From positions 687,578 to 751,577 of the forward strand of contig KN805370.1 of assembly GCA_000818945.1 (NCBI GenBank): a DNA stretch of 64,000 nt. Direction: 5' to 3'. Shown here one piece after another: positions 47,731-57,820 of the stretch. Numbering within the stretch: the stretch's first letter is position 1; every line of letters begins with the position of its first letter. The notes beneath the pieces were generated by a model. That model was not told the DNA's origin. It saw nothing but the letters and a program-made list of their open reading frames with translations, and did no database searches. The position numbers and the translations under genes were made by a program. The DNA is from Schizochytrium sp. CCTCC M209059 (lineage: Eukaryota; Sar; Bigyra; Thraustochytrida; Thraustochytriidae).

Positions 47731-50700
47731 ATGCCACGTACCGCGGACCTCGAGGATGCCGTGCAGGCGCTGGCCAAGGCTGGCCTCGACGGCGCCCTGC
47801 GTGCGAATCGTGACCTGCAAAAGGCGGATGGCGAAGAACTTGCGAGTCGTCTCGAAGCACTCCTTGACGACGGCTTCGTTTCCGCGCCAGCGGGTGCCGC
47901 CCCACTCGAAGAACTCCAGGACGCCGTCGAGGCCGTCCTTGCGGTGGCAGAGTCCGCCTCAAGCGAAAATTTTTACACCGCAGCCTTTGGCATTCGTGAT
48001 ACCGAGGCGACAAGCAGCCCGAGAATGCAGCGGATCCTTCTCCAGTATGGATTGGCGCAAGCCCTCGCCGATACCTCGAAGCCTTTCTGGACAAAGGCTG
48101 CGCGCACCTACCTTGCGCTGCTCAAGATTCCCGGGGCTGTCTCTTACCAAATGTTCCGCGCCTCGCTCATGCGCATGGTACTGAAACCGATGACCTCAAA
48201 CGAGGCCAACGCGAAGACTTCCTTCTCTACCACCCTCGCAACGCTCTGCCAACTTTGTGACACTCGTCCTGTCGTCCTGCGCTGTCTCGCTGCCAATGTC
48301 ATTCCGAGCCTTATTCAGGTGCTTCTCCGTTGTGGTGCAGAAACACCCGAACTCCACGAAAAAGTCTTGTACGCTTTCGCGCAGCTTACTGATGAGAGCG
48401 CCGGGCATGAGCTGAGCTCAGAGGGCGACCAAAGGCTGCAACGCAGGGCGCACGGCAATGAAGACGAGAGCGATGGCGATGATGACGACGACGAGGACGA
48501 AGACGGTGACGACCACCTGATAAATGGCGAAGGCGGCCGGAAAAAGACGCGTGCAACAGAGCCACCAAGCAAGATGCTGGCGACCGCCGTTGAAACCGAA
48601 ATTTTCAAGGAGTCTCTCCTGGTCTTCAAGAGTACCAAATCGGGCAAGCTTGTCGATCTTTGCGCCAAAGTTGTCGCCGACCTCGTGGCTCGTCATACCA
48701 CGACAGGAACGCGCAGCAACAGCATTAGCAGCAATAGCAGCAACGATGCAAGTGGCCAGCGCTCTGCTCTGAAACGTCAGGATGACCTCGAGGCCACGCG
48801 TGCGCTCAAGCTGCTTGAACACTTGTGCTTTGATGTCGCAGACAAGGCTGACATGCGAAACATTGTCATTGCAAACGTGCTGCGCGTCATCAGCTGCACG
48901 ACCGGTGCAGCCCGCTCCAGCACCATCTTTCGCTTCTGTAAATACCTCAGCAAGTTGTCGCACAGCAGCGAGGTGGCCCAACGCGCACTGGCTGCCGAGC
49001 TCGCCAGTGCCATTTTTCAGGTCTGCGACGGCAATGGCGAACTGATTCAGGGCCTTGCGGAGCTTGTTCTTGCTCGGTCTGAAGACAAGTCTCCTGCTGT
49101 GCGCGCGGCTGCCGTCAAGGGATTCTCTGGTCTCCTCAAAGCTTTGCCTTTTGACAATGCTGTGGACGAGGGTGCTGGCAGTGGGGACAAGGACGAAGAA
49201 GAACAAGAGGACGTTGCTGCTTCTTTGGCGCCCCTCGTGCGCGACGCAGTGAGAGCCTGTCTCCGCATGCTGCGCAGGAGACTGGCAGACCCCAAGGTCA
49301 CGGTTCGCCGCGGCGCCGCCCGAAGCATGCAGGCCTTCATTATCGACGTGCGTGTGCAGCGCGTGCGTGGTCTTGCTAAAATTCTTGGTCGCGATCTTGC
49401 CGAGGTGGCCAAGCGCGCTCGCGATGTTTCGCCGGCAATTCAAAACGCTGCGCTGCAAACAGTCTCTGAGTTTTATCAAGCCTTTGACGAATCTGCAGGC
49501 GAAGAAATGTGCACCCAAGTTGCTACAATCTGGGTGGAAACGGTGCTTCCTTTGGTGTACGCTCCGGAACAGACCGTGCAAAAAACAGCACGAGAGAGCA
49601 TTGCGGCTGACATCGTGGTCCCACTGTCGAAAGCAAATGATGCTGGTACCAAAGTGTGGCGACTGGTGGCTGCTATGACGCAAGACCACATTTCTTGCCT
49701 TCAAAAGTGCTTCTTTGAGCTTGCCTCCGAAAGCAAGACCAAGATTAGTGTCACAAATCTCGTTCACAAGGTCCTACGCGTTGCCATGGAGACGTCTGAC
49801 GTAGCAACGTCCCTTGCAGCCTGGGTCATGCTGGACGTGGCCGTGGGCGGCGGATCCGAGGGACCCGGAGCTCAGGGTCGTGTCAAGGCCAAGGCGCGCA
49901 AGGCTGTGAATGTGGGTCTGATCAAGGCTGCATGGGAAAAGTATTTCGTTGACCAAGACGCCGATGAGGAAGACGCCGGCAGCGAGGCGAGCGCAGACGT
50001 GCGTGCGCGAGTCCTGAATGTCATCATGGGTGCATCCGCCTCGATCCCAGCGCAAGAGGCCACGGAAATGGCCGCTGCGCTCTTTGACCAGGTCCTGGCC
50101 CTTGACCTTGACACCGCACTTTTGCGGCAAGCACTTTTGACGCTGGTCTCTCTGTGTCTTGCCAAGGCATCCGATGAAAAAGCGGCGCGGCAAATGGTGA
50201 ATCGTTGGGGCGATCTCATCAAGGCGCAATGCGGCAAGGTTCTGCGCGAGGTAGGAACCGGCGCCACCGAGCATGTAGAGACGGCACAACGAGCCCTCTT
50301 CATGGTCGGAGAGCTCGCCATTCTTGGCTTCGATCCCGATGACAAGAACCGCGCGTTGCTTCCACTCGACGAATCACTGAATACGCTTGCAATGGGCATG
50401 CTTGCCTCCAACGAGGCTGAGGCTCCCGAGTCAGGTGATGAAGCCGTACTTGTTGCGTTACGCCCTGCCGCACTTGTGGCTACGGGGAAAATCTGTCTAC
50501 GCGACGAGACTACTGCCAAGAAGGCGACGCGCATGCTCATTCGTGAGCTTGACCAGTGTGCGCAGAGCGAGGTGATTCGAAGCAACGTGATTGTCATTCT
50601 CGGCGACCTCTGCCGTCGCTACGCGAACATCGTGGACCCCCATATGGACGTGATCTGCGGATGCCTTGCCGACCCTGCGCCTCTGGTGCGCAGACATGCT

Positions 50701-52149
50701 CTCATTCTTCTCACAGGTCTCTTGCAGGAGGACTACATGAAGTGGCGCGGCGTGATGTTTGCCAGGTACCTCATGTGCGCAGCTGACCCCGATGAGGAGA
50801 TTCGTGGTCTAGTGCGCTTTGCATTGCAGGAGATTTTTCCCAGCAAGAACCCGAACCTTTATCATGGCAACTTTGTCGACGTCCTCTTTGGATTCAACCT
50901 TGTGGAAACTGACAAGTTTCACTTGAGTCAGCACTTTTGTCCGCCAGTGTCCAGAGATGGCGATGGACAAGGCCAGACGCTGAGCATGCTTTCCAAGGCA
51001 AGACTGCAATACGCTTCGCGTATCACGGGTCGCACGAAGGAGTGCGCTGCCCAGCGGCTCGAGCTGTACGAGCTTCTGCTGATGACAATGTCAGCGGCGC
51101 ACAAGCTAGAGGTCACGAATAAGCTCTGCCGCGACGTGATTGGCGACTTTCTGGACGGCAAGCTGGAGCTGCCGACCAGCAAGACGGGCTTGGCGCGTGC
51201 CGCAATGCTCGAGGACTGCTTCGCAGTGCTCATGTCTCCGCATATCGAGCTCAAGGCATCCCGCGCGGATGTCTCGGAGATGGAAGCTGGGGCAGACCTT
51301 TCTGCGAGCGTTTCGGAATCGGTGCAAGCTCGTATGGTCGAGGCCAAAAGCAAGATGTTGACAAAGCTCGAGCGCAAGAACTTTGCGGAACACATCATTC
51401 CGCTTGTGCTCTCGTTTTACCACATGCTTGTCCAAAATAAGTCGCCGTTTCTGCGTCTGGTCATCTCGTATTTGATCAAGATGAAGAAGACCTTTCCCGA
51501 AGAGTTCGAACTCAGCCTTGGCGCGAACACGAACCTTTCGAACGAGCTAGAATTCGAGATTGCGCGTCTCGACAAGGAGGAAGCGCGGCGTGCGGAGCGT
51601 GAGAATGAGAAGATGGCCAAGAAAAGACGGCGCTCGGTTGCCGTGGCAGTAGATGATGGTGCTGAAGCGAGCCCTGCGAAGCGCGTTCGGCCTTCGACGA
51701 TCAAAAAGGCACGCCTGGTGGCGCCTGGAACGGCATCGCGTCGCGTGTCTGGCGTCACCTGGCAGCCCTCGGCGCGCGATGTTGCAGCTCGAACCGCGAC
51801 AGGCGTCCTCAAGACACCAATTCCAAAGTCACATTCCAAAAAGAACCGGCGCAAGAGCTTGCTCGAGGAGATGAACCTCGGCGCGTCCTCGGCGCCGCGG
51901 CGTCTCGAACAGAGTTCCGTCTCCAAGGAGAACAAGAGCCGGGGCAGCAACGTCGGCACGCCGCGGCGGCCAACACTGACATTCAAGGCCGCGACGCCTT
52001 TGACGGCGGCACCACCGGCCACGGTGGCAACAATGCGGAGACGCAAGTGGTCGCTGACGCCGTCGCTGGCTAACACGAGCAAGGGGCGCGAGGCCGAAAA
52101 GAGCAACGATCTTACAAAGCAGCTCATGGCCATGGGGGACAACGAGTGA
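47731..52149 (+). CDS. NCAPD3: Condensin II complex subunit D3 (CAP-D3)
   Basis: A HEAT-repeat subunit of condensin, which compacts chromosomes before mitosis. The 1472 residues are mostly paired helices. The conserved condensin HEAT block reads VRRHALILLTGLLQEDYMKWRG (near residue 990), followed by FARYLMCAADPDEEIRGLVRFAL and PNLYHGNFVDVLFGFN, which fits D3 better than D2. An acidic stretch of D/E lies near residue 250. The basic tail (from about 1290) is disordered and carries several TP sites (VLKTPIPKS, VGTPRRPTL, AATPLTAAP) that suit cyclin-dependent kinase control. Start ATG in ACGAGATGCC. No introns evident over 4.4 kb. Confidence 0.87.
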   Translation: MPRTADLEDAVQALAKAGLDGALRANRDLQKADGEELASRLEALLDDGFVSAPAGAAPLEELQDAVEAVLAVAESASSENFYTAAFGIRDTEATSSPRMQRILLQYGLAQALADTSKPFWTKAARTYLALLKIPGAVSYQMFRASLMRMVLKPMTSNEANAKTSFSTTLATLCQLCDTRPVVLRCLAANVIPSLIQVLLRCGAETPELHEKVLYAFAQLTDESAGHELSSEGDQRLQRRAHGNEDESDGDDDDDEDEDGDDHLINGEGGRKKTRATEPPSKMLATAVETEIFKESLLVFKSTKSGKLVDLCAKVVADLVARHTTTGTRSNSISSNSSNDASGQRSALKRQDDLEATRALKLLEHLCFDVADKADMRNIVIANVLRVISCTTGAARSSTIFRFCKYLSKLSHSSEVAQRALAAELASAIFQVCDGNGELIQGLAELVLARSEDKSPAVRAAAVKGFSGLLKALPFDNAVDEGAGSGDKDEEEQEDVAASLAPLVRDAVRACLRMLRRRLADPKVTVRRGAARSMQAFIIDVRVQRVRGLAKILGRDLAEVAKRARDVSPAIQNAALQTVSEFYQAFDESAGEEMCTQVATIWVETVLPLVYAPEQTVQKTARESIAADIVVPLSKANDAGTKVWRLVAAMTQDHISCLQKCFFELASESKTKISVTNLVHKVLRVAMETSDVATSLAAWVMLDVAVGGGSEGPGAQGRVKAKARKAVNVGLIKAAWEKYFVDQDADEEDAGSEASADVRARVLNVIMGASASIPAQEATEMAAALFDQVLALDLDTALLRQALLTLVSLCLAKASDEKAARQMVNRWGDLIKAQCGKVLREVGTGATEHVETAQRALFMVGELAILGFDPDDKNRALLPLDESLNTLAMGMLASNEAEAPESGDEAVLVALRPAALVATGKICLRDETTAKKATRMLIRELDQCAQSEVIRSNVIVILGDLCRRYANIVDPHMDVICGCLADPAPLVRRHALILLTGLLQEDYMKWRGVMFARYLMCAADPDEEIRGLVRFALQEIFPSKNPNLYHGNFVDVLFGFNLVETDKFHLSQHFCPPVSRDGDGQGQTLSMLSKARLQYASRITGRTKECAAQRLELYELLLMTMSAAHKLEVTNKLCRDVIGDFLDGKLELPTSKTGLARAAMLEDCFAVLMSPHIELKASRADVSEMEAGADLSASVSESVQARMVEAKSKMLTKLERKNFAEHIIPLVLSFYHMLVQNKSPFLRLVISYLIKMKKTFPEEFELSLGANTNLSNELEFEIARLDKEEARRAERENEKMAKKRRRSVAVAVDDGAEASPAKRVRPSTIKKARLVAPGTASRRVSGVTWQPSARDVAARTATGVLKTPIPKSHSKKNRRKSLLEEMNLGASSAPRRLEQSSVSKENKSRGSNVGTPRRPTLTFKAATPLTAAPPATVATMRRRKWSLTPSLANTSKGREAEKSNDLTKQLMAMGDNE

Positions 52150-52495
52150 CCGAGCGAGCGAGCGAGCGAGCGAGCAAGCAAACGGCATTTGGAATTCGAA
52201 AGACGCTGCGCTTTTTTCGATTCACCCGATATGATTGACATGTATTGCCCTTGACACCAAGACCAATAGATCTTGTTTGCTTGGTTATTTGCTCACTTGC
52301 CTGTTTGCTTACGGGCTGAGTGTTTGGTCTGGCTGACTTAACGAAGGAAGAGCTATGGAGAAAAATAGAGATGAAGCCAAAAGAAAGAGGAAGAAGGTGA
52401 TGGAATAAGAGAAAAAGCAGATTACGTATACTGTAGGCTGGCTGGAATTGCGCGTGCGTATGCCCGGAGCGTCCGTCCCAAGGACACGCGCAGGT
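52150..52495. other. Convergent 3' spacer CAP-D3 / Tim13
   Basis: 346 bases. A GAGCGAGCGAGCGAGCGAGC run follows the CAP-D3 stop codon at 52152-52175. TTGC/TTTGCTT runs lie near 52275-52310. No gene seen. Confidence 0.55.
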
Positions 52496-52744
52496 CTACT
52501 GCTGCTGTCCGCGCTGGACCATGGCCTGGGAGACGACGTTCATGGTGTCCATGTAGCGATCCATGCACATGGCCAGGCACTTTTGCTCGCTGGAGCTAAG
52601 CTTGGAGCCCGGCTTGGCCAGGCACTTGACAAAGCACTTCTCCGAGATCTTGGTGAACATCTCCTGCAGAGCCTGCGCCTGCACCTCGCTGCGCACCTGC
52701 TGCAGAAGCTGCTGCTGCTGCTCCGGGGAGACCTGGCCCGACAT
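52496..52744 (-). CDS. TIMM13: Mitochondrial intermembrane space chaperone Tim13
   Basis: A small Tim protein that, paired with Tim8, escorts hydrophobic precursors across the intermembrane space to the TIM22 insertion complex. The 82 residues have the twin CX3C motifs: C37-FVK-C41 and C56-LAM-C60, separated by 14 residues. The surrounding MFTKISEKCFVKCLAKPG and CMDRYMDTMNVVS are Tim13-like. The N-terminus is glutamine-rich. No presequence, as expected for Mia40-dependent import. Start in AGAATGTC. The gene is divergent from the Hbs1-type gene. Confidence 0.93.
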   Translation of the reverse strand: MSGQVSPEQQQQLLQQVRSEVQAQALQEMFTKISEKCFVKCLAKPGSKLSSSEQKCLAMCMDRYMDTMNVVSQAMVQRGQQQ

Positions 52745-53318
52745 TCTGGCTACTACTAGCTAGCTTGCGGCTTTTCCCGATCTACGCTTCTTCGAGCACT
52801 CTCCGCGTCGCGGGAAGAGCAGCGGCACACGTGCGCGAGGCGACGGGTGGCGGCGGTGGCACGGGGACGCGAGCGCTGCAAGCGGGGTTCTCGGCGCGCG
52901 GGCGACGTCTGGCGAGCTGCGCGTCGGAGAAGATAAGCTGACTGCTCTCTCTCTCCCTCTCGCAAGCAAGCAAGCCAAGTCCACTGCTTGCTTCGCGAGT
53001 GGTCCACGTCCAATCGCCGCCCACAGGGCTAAGTCGGCTATCCGGCGGCCATAAGAAGGACTATGCGCGTCTCAAGTAGGATATAGCAGCTTTATCTCTG
53101 TTGGACCCGCCCACCACACGGCCGCTCTGGCTTCGAGTCCTACTATGCAGCAAATTCGAATTCACCATGGTATATATATAAAATAAAAAAAAGGTCGACT
53201 TCAAATCCAAGCTTCAAGTTGAACAGTGGCACTGTCTCTGTCTTTTGTAGTAGGCCTAGGCCTAGGCCTAGTGAACAAATCCAAAATTGAACTCGAATCC
53301 GAGAGCGGAGAAGCGAAG
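52745..53318. other. Divergent promoter region Tim13 / Hbs1 GTPase
   Basis: 574 bases. The left part is GC-rich Tim13 leader. A TATATATATAAAATAAA stretch at 53171-53187 is the best TATA-box candidate, about 130-150 bases before the Hbs1 start codon. TAGGCCTAGGCCTAGGCCTA at 53250-53271 is a palindromic tandem repeat. Confidence 0.5.
53171..53187 (+). promoter_or_regulatory. TATA-box candidate of the Hbs1 gene
   Basis: TATATATATAAAATAAA, AT-only in a GC-rich setting and about 132-148 bases upstream of the start codon. Position fits a core promoter with a leader of roughly 100 bases. No transcription start data. Confidence 0.35.
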
Positions 53319-54229
53319 ATGAGGCGCATCAACCCCACGTACGACGCAGACGACCTGTACGACGACTACGACGACGAGGTAAGTGCCGCGCAGTCGATAC
53401 CCGTGCAAGTCGCGTGAGCCACGGAGAACCAAACAAGGGCGGCGGAACGAGGCAGGGTGGGTGAAGGAAGGATGAGATAGCGGGCGCCGCGCGGACGGGG
53501 AACACGAAGCTCTCGGGGACACGCCACCCCCGCCTCACTCGCGCGCGCACGCGCGCGCACAGCAGGTCGCGCCAATGGAAGCCGGAGAAAAGATGGTGGA
53601 GCGGCGAACTGACCAGAGACGACGACGAAAATCACTCGTATTGCAGGACTATTACGATGAAGAGTATGAGGCCCAAGAGGCCGCGATGCTTGCCGCGCAA
53701 TACGGATCCAGCCAGGATCTGAACGCACAGCAGCAACAGCAACAGCAGCAACAGCAACAACAACAGTATCAGCAGGCACCACCGCCTCCAGATGCATTCC
53801 CTGCAGCACCGGCTCCTGCGCCCGGGGCTCAATCTTTTATCATTGCAAACAGCAAGAAGCAGAACAAAAAAGGCAAGAACAAAGGAAAGAAATCCAACGC
53901 AAACGCGCAGCAACCCTCCCAGCAGCAGCAACAGCAACAACAGCAACACAGACAACAGGGACAACAGGAACAAAGTGCGATGGATTTGACCGGCAAGGTG
54001 TTTCAAATGACCGAACTTCTTGATGGTGTCCCGCAAGCTCGCATTCGTGAAGCCCTCCAAGCTCATGGCGGAAACATGGACGCAGCAATGTCACAGCTTC
54101 TGGACGAGGCCCATGCGAACAACACTGCAAAGGGAACGGCAACAGACTCGAAGCCTGCCGCAGCGAGTAAGCCCGTTGTCTTGAGCCTTGGCGGCGCAGG
54201 AAAGGGCGAGTCATCATCGGCCGTGCAGA

Positions 54230-54266
<37 letters not shown>

Positions 54267-55785
54267 TGCTGCCTCAGCGGCCCCACAAGCGAATGCAGCT
54301 TCAGCGGCACCCGAGACCGCGCCAGCTCCGAAGCCCAAAGCCGCCTCTTCGCGGAGCGGCGCAGGTGCAGGTGCAGGTGCAGCTAGCGCGAGCGCCCCTG
54401 GTCCTGGCGCTTATGCCAAGTTTGTGAGCAAGCTGGACAAGATGAAGCTGGATCCTGGTGAGGCGGACGAGAAGCCAAACCTGAATCTCGTTGTGATTGG
54501 CCACGTCGACGCTGGCAAAAGTACGCTCATGGGCCATCTTTTGTACAAACTCAAGTACGTTTCGCAGCGTGACATGCATAAATTTGAAAAAGAGGCCAAG
54601 GTCCTGAACAAAGGCTCATTTGCGTTTGCCTGGGTTCTCGATGAGCATGAGGACGAGCGTGAGCGGGGCGTCACCGTTGACGTAGGCGTGAAATACTTTG
54701 AAACAGAGCATCGATGCGTGACGCTCTTGGATGCCCCAGGTCATCGAGACTTCATCCCAAATATGATTTCTGGGGCTGCACAGGGGGATGTGGCTATTCT
54801 TGTGGTGCCAGCAAGTACGGGCGAGTTCGAGAGTAGTTTTCAACACAATGGACAGACCAAAGAGCACGCCATTCTTGCTCGGTACTGCGGTATTCGAAAG
54901 CTCGTCGTTGCAGTGAATAAAATGGACATGTGCGAATGGTCGCAAGCTCGCTTCAATGAAGTGGTCGAGTCGCTGCGCGCCTTCCTCCTGCAAGGCGGCT
55001 ACGCTGCTGAAGATGTCATCTTCGTCCCTGTGAGTGGCCTCGCCGGAGTGAACCTGGTGGACCCCCTTCCTGCTGGCGTGGCAGACTGGTACAAGGGACC
55101 ATCCGTGGCGCAATGCATCGACGCGATGCCGCCTGTGGCACGTCCGGCTAACAAGCCGCTGCGAATGGTGGTAGCCGACATTTTTAAGACGATCTTGCTT
55201 GGCCCCATCACGGTGAGCGGCAAGATCGAGGCCGGCGTGATCAAGGAAGGTGAAAGCGTCATGGTGGCTCCCTCCATGGTCCTGGCCAAGGTAAAGGGCA
55301 TTCATCGCCATCGAGGCAAGGAGATCGTTCCAGCCAAGTACGCTCGCGCCGGCGAGAACGTGGACGTGGGTCTCCAGGGCATCGAGGACACCATGGTGGG
55401 CCTCACGAGCGTGCTCTGCGAAGCCAAATTTCCGATTCCTGTGGTTCAATATTTTGAAGCAGAGATTGCCACTTTCGACGGTCTCGCTGTCCCGCTTCTC
55501 AACGGAACCCAGGTGCAGCTGCACACGCAGAGTAGCCAGGCTGTGGCGCACATTTTGAAGCTTGCCTCGGTGCGACAGCCGGACGGCAAGGACAAGGCCA
55601 ATCCGCGTTTCATTCGCAAGAACCAGACTGCACGCGTCTTCATTCAGACGCAGGACTCGATTTGCATTGAGCGGCACGACGACTTCCGTCCTCTTTCGCG
55701 CATTTTGCTTCGTCAGAATGGTGTCACCGTCGCGGCTGGCCGCGTATTGGACTTCAAATCGCCTAAAAAGAAGAAGCTGCGATAA
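53319..55785 (+). CDS. HBS1: Hbs1-type ribosome-rescue GTPase, two exons
   Basis: An eRF3/EF-1A family GTPase that acts with Pelota/Dom34 to split stalled ribosomes. Exon 1 is 53319-53378 (20 codons, MRRINPTYDADDLYDDYDDE); exon 2 is 53647-55785; the 268-base intron runs from GTAAGTGCC to TATTGCAG, phase 0. The product is 732 residues. The acidic DDDLYxDYDDE start is typical of Hbs1. Then come a polyglutamine tract, a Lys/Gln-rich linker, the Hbs1 N-domain (VFQMTELLDGVPQARIREAL), a polyalanine tract, and the GTPase: GHVDAGKS (305-312), ERERGVTVDVG, DAPGH, NKMD and a VPVSGL G5 loop. Two beta-barrel domains follow and the tail is KKKKLR. Retention of the intron would give an early stop. eRF3 is less likely because of the Hbs1-type N-terminus. 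Confidence 0.9.
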
Positions 55786-56992
55786 TCTCGATCCATCCTA
55801 ATAGAGCTACCATACAATACAAGTAGTAAAAAGGTCATGTCTTTGATTAACTATCCCTGGCTAGCCACATGAAACCGAACGAAACACCGAATGAAATTTC
55901 ATTTTTATGATCCCTTCAAGCGCGCTCAAAATCAGCTCGCGCGCCTTGAATTTCAATCGAGCACAGGTAGAAATTGCTGCTCGTAGACTGCTGTGTCAAA
56001 CTTTAAAAGCCTTGGAAACCAGTTTTGGTCGAAGGGTGAGGAAAACTAGATTTGGGATTTATCGGCGGTAGAGCGGCCTATTTGGCCTGAATAGACCGAT
56101 ACAGTGAGACTGACCGAAAATTAAAAATTATAAAGTAGGCCCCTAATAGCCTACCTTGCGCATTCGGCATTTGCCAGAAATTTCGTTCGGTCTCACTGAC
56201 CCAGCCTGTCGCCGGATCGGGGAAACGATTTTGCCAAAAATACCGTTCGATCAGTCCGAACGAAACTTAGTACGTTTAATGCACTTGCATTCTTTTTGCC
56301 AATAAAAGAATGTGTAGGCCACCTCCGAATGCGATCAAGCGAATTTTCAGTGGCACGTGTTTAAACGTTAGTCCATTTCTCCCATTCTGAACCAGTCAGC
56401 CAGTCAACCAAGCAGTCAGCAATGGTCACGGCGCTTCGTGATGGCATCACAGATCATCAAGAATTCAAGTTCGGCTTTACGAGCTCATCAGACGCAAGAA
56501 TGTAGAAATTGACAAGCGTGAGCAAGGACAATTGAAGATTGTCTGCAATCGCATAATTTTTTTTTTCTGCTGCTTCTCTCAAATTATATTTCTTGAAATG
56601 GTAACTTGCGCACTGACTGACATGAAAAACTTTCGCAAAGCGGCGAAAAAGTGAAGATACTCTCTCCAGGTTTGAAGACAACATGAAGAAGGAACATCAG
56701 CTAACACACCTTACGAGGTGCCAGAAGTGACCGACCGACGTGGACGAAGAAAAGGCGACGCACGATACGCGATATTGCGCATGCGCACGCGCATCATTTC
56801 AACCTCCCCTCCCCTGCAAGCCTGCAAAGCCTACCCAGCAAGCCAGCTCGCTGACTAAGCGAGCGAGCGTGGCAGACAGAGCAGGGCAAAGCAAGGCTAG
56901 ACAAGGGCAGGGCAAGGCAAAGCAAGGCAAGCCAAACAGAGCTAAGCAAAGCTAAGCAAAGCTAAGCTAAGCCATGCTGCCGAGAAGCCAAT
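55786..56992. other. Convergent spacer Hbs1 / ACP, low GC
   Basis: 1.2 kb, clearly lower in GC than the genes. It holds a 97-bp palindromic element (56102-56198), scattered CCGAACGAAA/TTTCGTTCGG sequences in both orientations (near 55875, 56181 and 56258), and GGCAAAGCAAG ladders near 56885-56970. A 75-codon minus-strand frame (56457-56684, ATG start) has ordinary protein composition but no recognised family. Confidence 0.5.
56102..56198. repeat. 97-bp nested inverted-repeat element
   Basis: The ends are imperfect inverted repeats: CAGTGAGACTGACCGAAAAT on the left and its near-complement ending TCTCACTG on the right. Inside is a second perfect inverted repeat, GTAGGC (56135-56140) and GCCTAC (56149-56154), with an 8-base loop. 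The interior is AT-rich. No matching 8-bp target duplication flanks it (GACCGATA versus ACCCAGCC). It could be a small foldback/MITE remnant or an RNA hairpin. Confidence 0.55.
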
Positions 56993-57424
56993 TTACTGGG
57001 CCTGGGGGTGCTGTGAGACAAACTTGACGGCGTCGTCGCAGGTAAGGATCTTCTCAGCCTGGTCGTCGGGGATCTCAATAACAAACTCCTCCTCAATGGC
57101 CATGACGAGCTCGACAGCGTCGAGCGAGTCAAGGCCGAGGTCGTTGATGAAGTGCGCCTCGGGCTTGACCTTGGAGGCATCGACCTTGTCGAAGTTCTTG
57201 ATCACCTCGATCACGCGCTCCTGCACCTCCGCCTCTGGCAAGAAGGTGGACGACGCCGAGAAGGCGCGCACGCCCATGTTCAGGGTCACCGGGGCGCGCA
57301 GCTGCGCAAGGGGCGCGGGCTGGACCAGGCTGACGCGGGCCGCCTGGCGCGCAGCGAGCATGCCGCTGCGGGCGCCGAGGGCGCGGCCGCCGTTGCGGGC
57401 GAGGGTCGTGGCGACGCGGCGCAT
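56993..57424 (-). CDS. NDUFAB1: Mitochondrial acyl carrier protein
   Basis: Carries acyl chains on a phosphopantetheine arm for mitochondrial fatty acid and lipoate synthesis, and in many eukaryotes is also a subunit of respiratory complex I. The 143 residues have an arginine/alanine-rich presequence (MRRVATTLARNGGRALGARS and on, about 1-58, with a RAFSASS cleavage region). The carrier domain follows, with FINDLGLDSLDAVEL; the modified serine is residue 100. The later EEFVIEIPDDQAEKI is typical. Start ATG ends a strong frame right after the CTG-repeat leader. The product and location are secure; membership in complex I is by family knowledge. Confidence 0.95.
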   Translation of the reverse strand: MRRVATTLARNGGRALGARSGMLAARQAARVSLVQPAPLAQLRAPVTLNMGVRAFSASSTFLPEAEVQERVIEVIKNFDKVDASKVKPEAHFINDLGLDSLDAVELVMAIEEEFVIEIPDDQAEKILTCDDAVKFVSQHPQAQ

Positions 57425-57435
57425 CTTCCTGGACT

Positions 57436-57455
57436 TGCTGCTGCTGCTACTGCGC

Positions 57456-57507
<52 letters not shown>

Positions 57508-57533
57508 ACCTGCTGCTGCTGCTGCTGCTGCTC
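57436..57533. repeat. (CTG)n repeat in the ACP leader
   Basis: Two blocks of CTG units separated by CTCAC, about 30 units in all, 12-110 bases upstream of the ACP start codon. On the ACP sense strand it reads CAG. Length is likely to vary between strains. Confidence 0.93.
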
Positions 57534-57590
57534 CTTGCGATCTATCGGCTCTGCCTCGCCGCCGCTCCTTTCGCTGTCGCCACTCGCGGC

Positions 57591-57772
57591 GCAATTGTGC
57601 ACTTGCGCACGAATCTATTCACTTGCACCTTCCATTGTGGACTTGCGCAGCCGCCATAGCGCACTTGCGCGCGCAGCCGGGGCGCGGCGCCCCAAGCGCA
57701 GAACAATGGCGGCTGCGTAAGTCTACAATGGCGGCCGCAACTGCACAATGGCGGCCGCAAGTGCGCTATGGC
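57591..57772. promoter_or_regulatory. Seven-copy CAAGTG/ATGG motif cluster upstream of ACP
   Basis: The unit found upstream of eS28 recurs here in both orientations. Four copies face the ACP gene (minus strand): within 57672-57651 (CAAGTGCGCTATGGCGGC), 57649-57630 (CAAGTCCACAATGG), 57628-57614 and 57609-57591 (CAAGTGCACAATTG). Three face away (plus strand): TAAGTCTACAATGGCGGC at about 57718, CAACTGCACAATGGCGGC at about 57738 and CAAGTGCGCTATGG at 57758-57771. The cluster begins about 165 bases before the ACP start codon, beyond the CTG tract. Confidence 0.6.
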
Positions 57773-57820
57773 AGGAGAAGAAGAAGAAGAAGAAGAAGAA
57801 GAAGAAGAAGAAGAAGAAGG
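57773..57820. repeat. (GAA)n trinucleotide run
   Basis: About 14 GAA units directly abutting the outer edge of the motif cluster, upstream of ACP. Confidence 0.92.

Noticed and set aside
53379..53646. Continuous Hbs1 frame starting at the ATG at 53575
   Set aside because: That ATG lies in the intron; its product lacks the acidic Hbs1 start, while GTAAGT and TTGCAG give an exact in-frame junction to it.
54616..55677. Minus-strand frame of about 353 codons opposite the Hbs1 GTPase
   Set aside because: Antisense shadow of a conserved GTPase; no domain.
56102..56198. Intact hAT transposon
   Set aside because: Only 97 bp, no transposase and no target-site duplication; kept only as a palindromic element.
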